Positions 16,638-26,806 of a stretch of 64,000 nt of DNA are shown here, in pieces. Location of the stretch: assembly GCA_016191815.1 (NCBI GenBank), contig JACPVI010000064.1, forward strand, positions 1 to 64,000, read 5' to 3'. The notes below the pieces were generated by a model that made no database searches, was not told the DNA's origin, and saw nothing but the letters and a program-made list of their open reading frames with translations. The DNA comes from Myxococcales bacterium (GTDB lineage Bacteria; Myxococcota; Myxococcia; Myxococcales; Myxococcaceae). Position numbers and translations under genes: made by a program. Each line of letters begins with the position of its first letter. Position 1 is the first letter of the stretch.

Positions 16638-16915
16638 ATGTCGCTACGCCGAAAGCTTTTGTGGGGGGCGGTGGCGGTCGCGGGCTTGCTCGCGCTCGTG
16701 TCAGCCTCCGACCCCAAGGGGTTTCGGCGGTACCAGCGGCTTCGGGCCGAGGTGGAGTCCCTCGAGGAGCGAAACCGCCGGGTGCTGGAGGAGAAGCGCG
16801 CGCTGGCCAGGGAGATCGAGGCTTTGAGGGCCGACCGCTGCGCGCTGGAGCGGGCCGTCCGAGAGGAGTTGGGGTTCGTGAAGCCGGGCGAGGTGGTCGT
16901 AAGTTTGGAGTCGCC

Positions 16916-16919
<4 letters not shown>
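16638..16919 (+). CDS. ftsB: FtsB/DivIC-family septum formation protein
   Basis: 93 residues. A short basic N-terminus and one TM helix (LLWGAVAVAGLLALVSA) are followed by a leucine-zipper-like coiled coil (about 30-75; YQRLRAEVESLEERNRRVLE) and the conserved end REELGFVKPGEVVV, the hallmark of FtsB. It links FtsQ and FtsL in the divisome. The ATG at 16638 is chosen over an upstream in-frame one at 16596 because it starts directly at the basic n-region. The stop overlaps the start of the diguanylate cyclase gene (ATGA). Confidence 0.85.
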
Positions 16920-19063
<2,144 letters not shown>

Positions 19064-19147
19064 CCACGGCTCAACCTCTACTTCGAGATCCGCCAGCGGG
19101 GGCAGGCCGTCGACCCAGCTCCCAAGCTCGCCGCCGAGGCCCGCTGA
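19064..19147 (+). pseudogene. remnant of a peptidase M23 (EnvC-type) C-terminus
   Basis: Directly after the diguanylate cyclase TAG, and in the same frame, 27 codons read LNLYFEIRQRGQAVDPAPKL and then a short tail before TGA. This is almost the exact C-terminal signature of EnvC-type M23 murein hydrolase activators (LYFEIRRQGQAVNP in E. coli). No start codon or catalytic part precedes it. I read it as the surviving tail of a deleted envC-like gene. Confidence 0.6.
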
Positions 19148-19201
19148 CTGAACAGACGAGGGTCCGGTGCGGTTCGCACTCCGGTATCGACTTCATGAGG
19201 C

Positions 19202-19717
19202 TCAGCGCCGCTGGAGCTCCTCCAACGACTCGGACAGGAACGCGTCGAACCCTGACAGGGCCTGTTCGATCTGGTCGGCGACGGAGGCGAACCGGCGCAG
19301 CTCGCGCTCCAGCCTCACCGGGTCGAGCTCGACGCGGTAGGCATGCCGGAAGAAGTGCCGGAACTTCATCAGCTCCCTCAGGTCGTCGAAGAGCGCCCGG
19401 GGTACGATGGCGGGCCGGACGTTGCTCAGCGGCGTCGAAGCGAGCTTCACCAGCTCCAGGTGCGAGTCAGGGCCGGTCGGAACGAGGCGATCGAGCGTGC
19501 GGCACACCCGCTCGAAGCAGGCCTCGAGAGCGTTGTACCAGGCGTGAAGCTCGACTGCGGCCACCACCAGCAGCGGCCGCTGGCCGACCACCTCCTCCCA
19601 CCGGGACAGCAGCCGCTCGAGCTCACCCCGGTGGCGGCGGACTGCGTCGAGGTCGGCGCGGTAGTCCACCAGCAGCCGCTCGATGATGGTGGCAGCCGTG
19701 CGGGCATCTGGGTTCAT
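19202..19717 (-). CDS. hepT: HepT-like HEPN ribonuclease toxin
   Basis: 171 residues, mostly helical. The HepT catalytic motif RX4HXY is present as R120-H-F-F-R-H125-A-Y127. The surrounding text (FDDLRELMKFRHFF) is typical of this HEPN group. In characterised HEPN/MNT pairs the HEPN protein is an RNase toxin that the MNT partner inactivates by adding AMP to the motif tyrosine. Its ATG overlaps the stop of the MNT gene by 4 nt, so the antitoxin-like gene is translated first. Function is inferred from family and arrangement. Confidence 0.82.
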   Translation of the reverse strand: MNPDARTAATIIERLLVDYRADLDAVRRHRGELERLLSRWEEVVGQRPLLVVAAVELHAWYNALEACFERVCRTLDRLVPTGPDSHLELVKLASTPLSNVRPAIVPRALFDDLRELMKFRHFFRHAYRVELDPVRLERELRRFASVADQIEQALSGFDAFLSESLEELQRR

Positions 19718-20070
19718 GCCAGCTCCACTCCCTGCTCGAGGACCCGGCGCCGGAAGCTCTCGGGCAGTGACTCGATCGACAGCAGATCGACCTCGCAGCA
19801 CAGCTCCGAGACGAGCTCCGCCCAAATCCGGCCCTCCTGGTCGGGGGCGAGCCCTTCCACCACCAGGTCGACATCGGAGGCCGCCCCGAACTCGCCCCAG
19901 GCCAGGGTGCCGATCAGCCACGCACGGTGGATGAGCCCCTCGCTCCTCGCGCGGGTTGCCCAGGCCTCGACCAGCTCGCGCAGTCGAGTCGCCCGTGCTT
20001 CGAACCGCTCTCGCTCCACGCGGGCCCGCCCCACGAGCAAGTCTGCGAGCTGAGCGGGGCTGACGCCCAT
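19714..20070 (-). CDS. mntA: MntA-like minimal nucleotidyltransferase (antitoxin)
   Basis: 118 residues from the ATG at 20070 (an in-frame ATG at 20112 would add 14). The nucleotidyltransferase signature is complete: G-T then ten residues then D-V-D (IGTLAWGEFGAASDVDLVV), with the third acidic residue in CEVDLLSIE. This is the MNT half of a type VII HEPN/MNT toxin-antitoxin pair. Neither start has a strong ribosome site. Immediately upstream lies a transposase remnant, consistent with arrival on mobile DNA. Confidence 0.8.
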   Translation of the reverse strand: MGVSPAQLADLLVGRARVERERFEARATRLRELVEAWATRARSEGLIHRAWLIGTLAWGEFGAASDVDLVVEGLAPDQEGRIWAELVSELCCEVDLLSIESLPESFRRRVLEQGVELA

Positions 20071-20100
20071 GGTCGGACGGTAGGGCCGAAAGCCGGCCCA

Positions 20101-20290
20101 CGCAACGGCCATGGCCCCATCGCCACAGGCCGCACCGAAGGTAGCGCCGCACCTCCTCGTGCACGCGCCTGGGAAAGCCGCCACGACTCTCCGCCGCCGA
20201 AAGCACCTTCGGCCAGCCTTCGCGCACCGCCTGGTAGAGCAGCGACGCTTCCGGATTCCGCCGCTGAAGCTCTGCCCCGCTCTCCACCAT
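20101..20290 (-). pseudogene. truncated IS91-like transposase N-terminus
   Basis: On the minus strand from an ATG at 20290 the frame reads PEASLLYQAVREGWPKVL, then GGFPRRVHEEVRRYLRCG and LWRWGHGRC. This matches the start of IS91-group transposases (LYQ-V, then PR-VE-E-R-FL-CG, then GHARVRC), whose zinc-binding domain follows. Here the zinc domain and the tyrosine/HUH catalytic part are missing and the frame runs into the MNT gene. The rest of the stretch up to 20476 holds no gene that I can recognise. Confidence 0.55.
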
Positions 20291-20476
20291 CGCCGCCCTC
20301 TCTCGCCGCTCGCCACGGAGCAGCCTGCCCGCTCGTTCCGACAGCGGAGCCGGCGCCAGCCTGCCTCCTGACCCGCATCGCGGATTTCGTTGCCCGAATC
20401 GGCGCTCTGGTGGGACATGGCCCGCCGGATCTGCCTCCGTGCGGACCTCGTGAAGTCCAGCTAGCTTGCCCCCGCC

Positions 20477-23014
20477 TTGACGTACCTTCGTGGCCCACTT
20501 CTCGTTGCCGCCGCCCTCCTCGGCTTGGTTCTCGCCGCGTACCCTCGGGTCCTGCTGCTCGGCGACACCTTCGCCGCCCGAGATCACCTGGTCTTCACCG
20601 TCCCCGCGCATCACTATCTGGCCACTGCCCTCGCCGCGGGTCGCTTCCCACAGTGGTGCGAGGCCCTCGGCCTGGGAGTCCCCTTCGCCGCCAACCCGAA
20701 CAACTTCGCGCTTTACCCGCCGGCCTGGCTCTTCGCGCTGATTCGGTCGGGCTTCGGCGCGGACCTGTTTCTGCTGTTCCATCTGCTCGCCGCCGGCCTG
20801 GGGACCGCTGCCTTCGCGCGGCGCCTGGGGGCCGATCCCGCCGGGGGCACGCTCGCCGCCGCCGCCCTGATGACCAGCGGCTACACCGCCTCCATGGCGG
20901 TCTACCCGATGCCCTTGCCCACCCTCGGGTGGACGCCCTGGATCGCCTGGGCGGCGGACAGGGTCGCCCGAGCCGACAGCGGGAAGCATGCGCGCCTCCG
21001 CGACGGCGCGGTGCTCGCCGCGCTCCTCGGCGGCCAGATTCTCTCGGGAGACCCAGCCGGGCTCATCACCTCCTGGCTATTGGCCCTGGCGGTGGTCGTC
21101 TCGCGGGCGGAGCGAAGGCTGCCCTCGCTCGGGCTCCTCGCGGCCGCCTTCGGAGGGTCGCTGCTCCTCTCTGCCGCGCAGCTGTTGCCGGTCTGGAGCG
21201 TCCTCCAGCAGAGCGAACGCGCGGCTGGGGTGGGCCTGACCGAAGCGGGCGCCTGGTCGATGCACCCCTTTAGGCTCGTCGAGCTCTTCTGGCCGCGATT
21301 CTTGGGAGATCCGACCATCGACTCGCTCGACCTGGCGCGGGTCGCCGCGGACTCCAGTGGAGGAGTGCTCGTCAACCCGCAGTGGTCGCTGAGCGTCTAC
21401 CTGGGCCTGCCGGTGCTGCTCGCGGCGGCGCTGGGCGCCAAACAGAGGGGCGCTCGCGGCCTGGCCATCGCCTCCCTTGTCTTCCTGATCATCGCACTTG
21501 GGACCTACACGCCGGCGTACTCGCTCTTCCGGTTGCTGGTGCCTCCGGCCCGTTTCATCCGCTACCCGGAGAAACAGCTCGCCGGCGCGCTGCTGCTGTG
21601 GTGCGCCCTCGCGGGTGTGGGCTTCACTCGGCTGCTTCGAGAGCGGTTGAGCCGGCGCGCCGTGTGGACGGCGCTGGTGGCGGCGGGAACGCTCGGCGCC
21701 CTTGTCCTCGCGGCGTGGCTCTTCGAAGAAGAGTTGGCCTCGGCCCTCGCGGCGCGCGCGCGCGCGGCGCACCTCTTCGCCGACGTCCACCGCGCCATCG
21801 GCATCGCGCTCGGCGACGGAGCAACAGCCTTCGCGGTCGCGGCCGCCGCGGGTGTCCTGGTCTTTTTGCTCCGCTTCCCGAGGCTACGGAACCTGTCCGC
21901 CGCCGCTCTTGCCACCCTCGCCGTCGCCCACTCCCTTGCGCACGGCTGGGCGGTGGTTCCGCTGGTGAAGCGAGAGTCGGTGGAAACGACTCCCGCCCTC
22001 TTGGAGCCTGCCCTCGCGGACGCATCGCCCGGAGAAGGCTTGCGCTCCCGGCTGTACCCACGCGACGTGGAGTTGCCTGCCAGCGCGTCCTCGGCCGAAG
22101 GAGCCGCCGCCGTGCACGAGAGCGTGGGATGGAACACGGCAGTGCGCTACGGCTTGTCCGCCGTTCCCGGGCTCGAGCCCGCCCACAGCGCCCGCTTCTG
22201 GTCGCTCTGGAACGAGGCGGTGGACGGCGTGGCCTTGGGGCTGTTCCTGGACCTGTTCGACGTGAAGTACGCGGTCATCCCCACAGGCGCAGCCGCGGCT
22301 CCGGGACTGGCGGAACGGGCGCGGGGCCGTCTTGGCAACTCGCTGGTGGAGAACACCGGGCGCAGGCCGAGGGCCTTCGTGGCGCCGCGATGGAGCTGGG
22401 CGGGAACGGACCAAGAATCCCAGGCGGCGCTGCTGGCGACAGGCCCTCGCGACGTCGCCCGGGTGATTCTCACCGGCACCGGCGCTCCACCTCCCCCAGC
22501 GCGCGAGGGGGAGGCAATCGCGCCGTGCGCCATCTCGGCGCCTCGGCCCGAGCAGTTGGAGCTCGCCTGCGACTCCGTGCCTGGCGGCTACGCGGTGGTG
22601 CTCGAGGAGTGGGCACCCGGCTGGAGCGCCACGGTGGACGGAGTGCCGGCGCAGATCGAGCGCGCCGACGTCCTGGCGATGGCGGTGCCGGTCGCACCAG
22701 GTTCGCACCGCGTGTCCTTCAGCTATCGCACGCCGGGCCTTCGCGCGGGACTTGGCGTCTCCGCCGCCGCCTGGCTTGGGTGGGGCGCGTCGCTGTGGCT
22801 GGCTCGCTCGCGCCGCAGGCCGGATCGAGGCCCGCCCGCAGTCTCCTCGCCGCACGGAGGCACGCCGGGGCCGGCGCCGGTAGACGCGAGGGCGGTGCCT
22901 CAGGGCGTGAAGCCGGCGGCCCGCAACAACTCGTGCACGCGAGCCCGAAGGCGGCGTGCGGCGTCCATCTCGGTCGCCAGCAGCGTTGGATCCGCTACGA
23001 ACCCGAGTGAGTAG
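20477..23014 (+). CDS. YfhO-type polytopic membrane glycosyltransferase-like protein
   Basis: 845 residues from a TTG. Around twelve TM helices fill residues 5-510, and a large extracytoplasmic domain follows, closed by one more TM (about 760-780). YfhO features include LGDTFAARDHLVF after TM1, the WCEALGLGVPFAANPNN loop, PPARFIRYPEKQ, and the late VVLEEWAPGWSATVDG domain end. YfhO-type proteins are GT-C enzymes that transfer sugars from undecaprenyl phosphate to surface polymers. A CsbB/DPM1-type transferase that could make the donor is encoded 3 kb away. The last ~60 residues are basic and low-complexity, and their final 115 nt overlap the convergent HEPN gene. Confidence 0.78.
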   Translation: MTYLRGPLLVAAALLGLVLAAYPRVLLLGDTFAARDHLVFTVPAHHYLATALAAGRFPQWCEALGLGVPFAANPNNFALYPPAWLFALIRSGFGADLFLLFHLLAAGLGTAAFARRLGADPAGGTLAAAALMTSGYTASMAVYPMPLPTLGWTPWIAWAADRVARADSGKHARLRDGAVLAALLGGQILSGDPAGLITSWLLALAVVVSRAERRLPSLGLLAAAFGGSLLLSAAQLLPVWSVLQQSERAAGVGLTEAGAWSMHPFRLVELFWPRFLGDPTIDSLDLARVAADSSGGVLVNPQWSLSVYLGLPVLLAAALGAKQRGARGLAIASLVFLIIALGTYTPAYSLFRLLVPPARFIRYPEKQLAGALLLWCALAGVGFTRLLRERLSRRAVWTALVAAGTLGALVLAAWLFEEELASALAARARAAHLFADVHRAIGIALGDGATAFAVAAAAGVLVFLLRFPRLRNLSAAALATLAVAHSLAHGWAVVPLVKRESVETTPALLEPALADASPGEGLRSRLYPRDVELPASASSAEGAAAVHESVGWNTAVRYGLSAVPGLEPAHSARFWSLWNEAVDGVALGLFLDLFDVKYAVIPTGAAAAPGLAERARGRLGNSLVENTGRRPRAFVAPRWSWAGTDQESQAALLATGPRDVARVILTGTGAPPPPAREGEAIAPCAISAPRPEQLELACDSVPGGYAVVLEEWAPGWSATVDGVPAQIERADVLAMAVPVAPGSHRVSFSYRTPGLRAGLGVSAAAWLGWGASLWLARSRRRPDRGPPAVSSPHGGTPGPAPVDARAVPQGVKPAARNNSCTRARRRRAASISVASSVGSATNPSE

Positions 23015-23307
23015 TCCGCTTCCTCGCGCCAGGTCTCTAGCCGGGCGATGAGTTGCTGGTATTCGGGCTCCAGCTTGGCCGGCTGGACGAAATTCACCCA
23101 GAGCAGCGACTTCATGCCGCGGTGGCTCTTCGCCTCAAGGCCCGCGGAGGCCAGAAGCGCGCGAGAGAAGTGGAGAGCCGCGAAGTACACCCGGCTGAGC
23201 GCACTCCGCACCAGCGCGGCCCGCTGCAATGTCTCGGCTGCGCGCAAGGCTTCCTCGGCGAGGACAAGCTCGTCCGCCACCACCTTCTCGCGCGCCCTCT
23301 CGGTCAT
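22900..23307 (-). CDS. HEPN-domain protein (second MNT/HEPN pair)
   Basis: 135 residues with the classic HEPN layout: LAEEALRAAETL, then SRVYFAALHFSRALL, then SHRGMKSLLWVNFVQ and WREEADYSLGFVAD near the end. Its ATG overlaps the stop of the MNT gene by 4 nt, the same order as the hepT/mntA pair 3 kb away. It lacks the RX4HXY motif of that paralogue, so it belongs to the other HEPN branch, and its nuclease activity is uncertain. Its 3' end overlaps the convergent YfhO gene by 115 nt. Confidence 0.82.
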   Translation of the reverse strand: MTERAREKVVADELVLAEEALRAAETLQRAALVRSALSRVYFAALHFSRALLASAGLEAKSHRGMKSLLWVNFVQPAKLEPEYQQLIARLETWREEADYSLGFVADPTLLATEMDAARRLRARVHELLRAAGFTP

Positions 23308-23621
23308 AGCGGCACTCCCTCGCGAGCCACTTCTCGATAGAGGAGCCGGTCGTCTTGGCGAAGTTCCTCGTAGTAATCGGCGGTCATCCCCAGCGGATTG
23401 ATCTGAAGGTTGTACTGGACCGAGATGCGGGCCGACTCGCCCACCAGCTCCATCAGCTCGTCCACGGTGAGCCCGCGCACCACCACCAGGACGTCGATGT
23501 CGGACTCCAGAGGATCCGCGTCGCCGCGCGCCCAGGAACCGAACAGCACTAGCTGCTCGAGCCGCTCGCCGAATCTGCGGCGCACGTAGGCCGCAAACTC
23601 CGCCAGCGGCTTCTCGATCAT
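23304..23621 (-). CDS. MNT-type nucleotidyltransferase (second MNT/HEPN pair)
   Basis: 105 residues from the ATG at 23621; the frame is open upstream but the domain begins here. The signature is FGSWARGDADPLESDIDVLV, with G-S then eleven residues then D41-I-D43, one residue more than the common ten. The later segment VQYNLQINPLGM is usual in family members where an acidic third residue is lost or shifted, so catalysis is not assured. Functions as the partner of the overlapping HEPN gene, by analogy. Confidence 0.8.
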   Translation of the reverse strand: MIEKPLAEFAAYVRRRFGERLEQLVLFGSWARGDADPLESDIDVLVVVRGLTVDELMELVGESARISVQYNLQINPLGMTADYYEELRQDDRLLYREVAREGVPL

Positions 23622-23754
23622 GCCTGGGAGGCCGGCCACGCCCCCATACTCGGGAGCCGACGCGGTGGTGTCAATCGTCGCCGCCCAGGGCGGTGCGCGG
23701 CCCGAGCCCCCCCCGGTGCGAGCATGCCGGCCCCGGCGGGATACGCGATCCAAG

Positions 23755-25653
23755 CTATTCCCCTCCCGCCCAGCGCCGCCGCCACAGCTCGAACATCATC
23801 AGCGCCCAGAGGGGCTTGCGGTGGTCCGTTTCTCCGCTCAGGTGCTCCGAGACCAGCCGGCGGATCTCCCCGGGCTCGAAGATGCCCGCCCTCCGGAGCG
23901 AGCCCTCGGCCAGAAGGTCCAGCATCAGCGGCCTCAGCGGCCCGCGCAGCCACGCCGCCACCGGGAAAGCGAATCCGTGCTTCTTGCGGAAGATGAGCTG
24001 GTCCGGCACCAGTCCCCGCAGCGCGCGCTTGAGCAGCCACTTCCTGGTCAGGCCCCGAACCTTGAACCGCAGGGGAAGGCCGAGCACGAACTCCGCGAGC
24101 GCGGTGTCGAGGAACGGCGCTCGAACCTCCAGCGAGACCGCCATCGAAGCCCGGTCGACTTTCACCAGGATGTCGTCGGGGAGATAAAGGGAGAGGTAGT
24201 ACCGGAGCGCCCACTCCATCCCGCGCTCGCCGCAGCGCCCGTCGAAGTCGTCGATGGGCCCGTAGGCGTCGGCCACCGGGTCGGTCGCCCTCCAATCCGG
24301 AGCCAGCGCCTGGTCCGCTCGCTCCGGGGTGAAGCTGCCGATCCACGCCTGGTGACGGTAGCGATCTGCGAACCGCGCGCCGGAAAGAAGCGTGCGGAGC
24401 CGGTAGTCGAAGCTCATGTAGCCCGCGCGGTGGGGGAGGCGTGAGGCCGCCCGCTCGAGCGCGCTTTTCAGCACGTTGGGCATTGTCCCCAGGGCCATTC
24501 CAAGCGGATGCGCGAGGAAGGTGTCGTAGCCGCCGAACAGCTCGTCCGCGCCATCTCCACCGAGCGCCACCGTCACCCGCCCGCGGGCGAAGCGGGAGAG
24601 GAGGTAGGTCGGCAGGAAGGATTGGTCCGCGAACGGCTCGTCGAGCTGGTCCGCGAGGCCCGGGACGAGCGCGAGACAGCGCTCTCGGGAGAGGCGCTCC
24701 TCGAAGTGCTCGGTGCCGAAGGCGCGCGCGGCCAGGCGGGCGTGCCGGCTCTCGTCGTAGCCCCGGTCCGCCCCCGAGCTTTCCTCGAAGGAGATGGTGA
24801 AAGTCTCGAGCCTCGGCGTCTCCGCCGCCGCCATCGCGGTGATTGCGCTCGAGTCGATTCCTCCGGACAGGAACACCCCCAGCGGCACGTCCGAGACCAG
24901 CCGCTTTCGCACCGCCGCCCGAAGCAGCTCGCGCAGGTTCTCCGCGGCGCCATCGGCCGCCCTCGAGGGCCACCCATGCCCGCAAGCGGCCGGCGGAAAG
25001 CGCCAGTACGGCGCGACCCGAAGGCCCTTCTCCTCCCACACCAGCCGATGCGCCGCGGGGAGCTTGCTCACTTTGCCGAAGATGCAATCGGGCCCAGGCA
25101 CGTAGTCGAACGCCAGGTAGCGGCGGACCGCGCGCGGGTCGATCTCCCGGGGACAGCCAGGGTGCCGCAACAAGGACTTCAGCTCGCTGGCGAAGAGGAG
25201 CGCGCGGCCGACCTGGGCGAAGTAGAACGGTTTCTTGCCGAACCGGTCGCGTGCGGCGACCAGCTTGCGCCGCGGGGCGTCCCACACGGCGAAGGCGAAC
25301 ATCCCGTCGAGCCGGCTGACGAAGCCCTCGCCCCAGCACAGGTAGGCTTGCAAGAGCGCCTCGGTGTCCGAGTTGGTGCGGAAGGCGTGGCCCCTGGCCT
25401 CCAGCTCGCGCCGCAGCTCCCGGAAGTTGTACACCTCGCCGTTGAAGACGACCGTCGCTCCGGAAGCGGTCATCGGCTGGTGGCCTCCGGCGAGGTCGAT
25501 CACCGATAGCCGCCGGAAGCCCAGACCGCAAGGGCCTTCGAGGTGAACCCCCTCGTCGTCGGGGCCCCGGTGCGCCAGCGCCGAGGTCATCTGCGACAGA
25601 TGGCCGGGGTCGGGTGGGGCGTCGAAGGAGACGACTCCGGCGATCCCGCACAA
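23755..25653 (-). CDS. asnB: asparagine synthase (glutamine-hydrolysing)
   Basis: 632 residues. The start codon is TTG followed directly by Cys2 (CGIAGVV), the N-terminal nucleophile of class II glutamine amidotransferases once Met is removed. Other amidotransferase residues are visible in ALAHRGPDDEG and VVFNGEVYN. The synthetase half has the PP-loop SGGIDSS at 263-269 and the GDGADELFGGYDTF active-site segment. AsnB makes asparagine from aspartate and glutamine; paralogues of this length also amidate surface-sugar or peptide precursors. The gene begins 6 nt after the stop of a glycosyltransferase gene, so a role in glycan assembly is possible. Confidence 0.9.
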   Translation of the reverse strand: MCGIAGVVSFDAPPDPGHLSQMTSALAHRGPDDEGVHLEGPCGLGFRRLSVIDLAGGHQPMTASGATVVFNGEVYNFRELRRELEARGHAFRTNSDTEALLQAYLCWGEGFVSRLDGMFAFAVWDAPRRKLVAARDRFGKKPFYFAQVGRALLFASELKSLLRHPGCPREIDPRAVRRYLAFDYVPGPDCIFGKVSKLPAAHRLVWEEKGLRVAPYWRFPPAACGHGWPSRAADGAAENLRELLRAAVRKRLVSDVPLGVFLSGGIDSSAITAMAAAETPRLETFTISFEESSGADRGYDESRHARLAARAFGTEHFEERLSRERCLALVPGLADQLDEPFADQSFLPTYLLSRFARGRVTVALGGDGADELFGGYDTFLAHPLGMALGTMPNVLKSALERAASRLPHRAGYMSFDYRLRTLLSGARFADRYRHQAWIGSFTPERADQALAPDWRATDPVADAYGPIDDFDGRCGERGMEWALRYYLSLYLPDDILVKVDRASMAVSLEVRAPFLDTALAEFVLGLPLRFKVRGLTRKWLLKRALRGLVPDQLIFRKKHGFAFPVAAWLRGPLRPLMLDLLAEGSLRRAGIFEPGEIRRLVSEHLSGETDHRKPLWALMMFELWRRRWAGGE

Positions 25654-25659
25654 GAGTCG

Positions 25660-26646
25660 CTACTCCCTGGCGAGCTTGGCGGGCGCGGGCTTCTCCCGGC
25701 CAGCCTCGATCACGGTGGCGGCGAGGTAGGGCCGCTTGCTCTGGCTCTCGTAGTAGGTCCGCACCATCACCTCGGCGAGCAGGCCCATCAGCATCGACAG
25801 GCAGCCCACCAGGACGAACATCACCGTCGCCAGCGGCAAGGGCGTCTCCACGAAGTCCTTCAGGCCGGCGAGCTTGTAGTACGCCGCGAGGCAGAAGCTG
25901 AGCACCGCGAGCGTGAAGGCGAACAGGCCGAACCCACCGAAGACGTAGATGGGCTTGGTCATGTAGTGGAAAAGAAACTTCACCACCGCCAGGTCCAGCA
26001 GCACCTTGCCCACGCGGCTCAGCCCGTATTTCGAAGCGCCATACCGCCTCGGCCGGTGATTGACCTTCAGCTCGGACACGCGCGCTCCCTGCCAGGCGGT
26101 GAAGATGGGGATGAAGCGGTGCATCTCGCCGTACAGGCGCACGCCCTCGATCACCTCGCGCCGGTAGGCCTTGAGCGTGCAGCCGTAGTCGTGGAGGCGG
26201 ACGCCGCTGATCCACGAGACGAGCCGGTTGGCGACTGCCGAGGGGAGCCGGCGGGTGATCGCCTTGTCCTTCCGGTCCGCGCGCCAGCCAGAGACGCAGT
26301 CGTAGCCCTCGGCCATCTTGGCCAGGAGGTTGGGGATGTCGGCGGGATCGTTTTGCAGGTCCCCATCCATCGGGACGATCACGCTCCCGCGGGCGTGCTC
26401 GATGCCCGCCGAAAGCGCCGCCGTCTGCCCGAAGTTCCGCCTGAAGCGGATCACCGTCACCCGAGGGTCCGCCCGGGCGATCTCCTCGAGCGCGCGGAAG
26501 GTCGAGTCGGTGCTGCCGTCGTCCACCATCACCACTTCGTGGCTCACCCGGAGCTTCTCCAGCACCGCGGAAAGCTCTCCGTACAACTCGCGGATGCTTT
26601 CCTCCTCGTTGTACAGCGGGATGACGATCGAGAGGTCGACGCTCAC
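25660..26646 (-). CDS. GT2 glycosyltransferase with two C-terminal TM helices (CsbB/DPM1/ArnC-like)
   Basis: 328 residues from a GTG at 26646. The GT-A domain shows LSIVIPLYNEEESI, VVMVDDGSTDST, the DxD-like PMDGDLQNDP and SGWRADRKD, then RRYGASKYG. Two TM helices follow (about 225-250 and 265-290). This is the polyprenyl-phosphate sugar synthase layout: a sugar is moved from a nucleotide donor to undecaprenyl phosphate. The open frame continues upstream to 27015 but overlaps the next lipoprotein gene and has no domain. Operon with asnB; a YfhO-like acceptor transferase is nearby. Confidence 0.9.
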   Translation of the reverse strand: MSVDLSIVIPLYNEEESIRELYGELSAVLEKLRVSHEVVMVDDGSTDSTFRALEEIARADPRVTVIRFRRNFGQTAALSAGIEHARGSVIVPMDGDLQNDPADIPNLLAKMAEGYDCVSGWRADRKDKAITRRLPSAVANRLVSWISGVRLHDYGCTLKAYRREVIEGVRLYGEMHRFIPIFTAWQGARVSELKVNHRPRRYGASKYGLSRVGKVLLDLAVVKFLFHYMTKPIYVFGGFGLFAFTLAVLSFCLAAYYKLAGLKDFVETPLPLATVMFVLVGCLSMLMGLLAEVMVRTYYESQSKRPYLAATVIEAGREKPAPAKLARE

Positions 26647-26806
26647 CGGCGCCCGGTCATAGCACGGGCGGGACGCGCTGCGGCTCGACTGGAGGGAAAC
26701 CGATCCGTCGGGCGGCCATCGAACCGCCGGCCCTCGGGCCAGCTTGAGCGGCGCCCGGCGCTGCCCATCTTTCCGCGGCTGCGTCCAGCAGCAGACGGGA
26801 GGCAGG

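Noticed and set aside
19914-20498. Longer open frame for the MNT gene (upstream of 20112)
   Set aside because: The added residues are Arg/Cys-rich shadow sequence overlapping the transposase remnant in another frame.
23618-26215. 865-codon minus-strand frame covering asnB and part of the glycosyltransferase
   Set aside because: Wrong frame relative to asnB; low-complexity Arg/Gly/Pro composition; no motifs.
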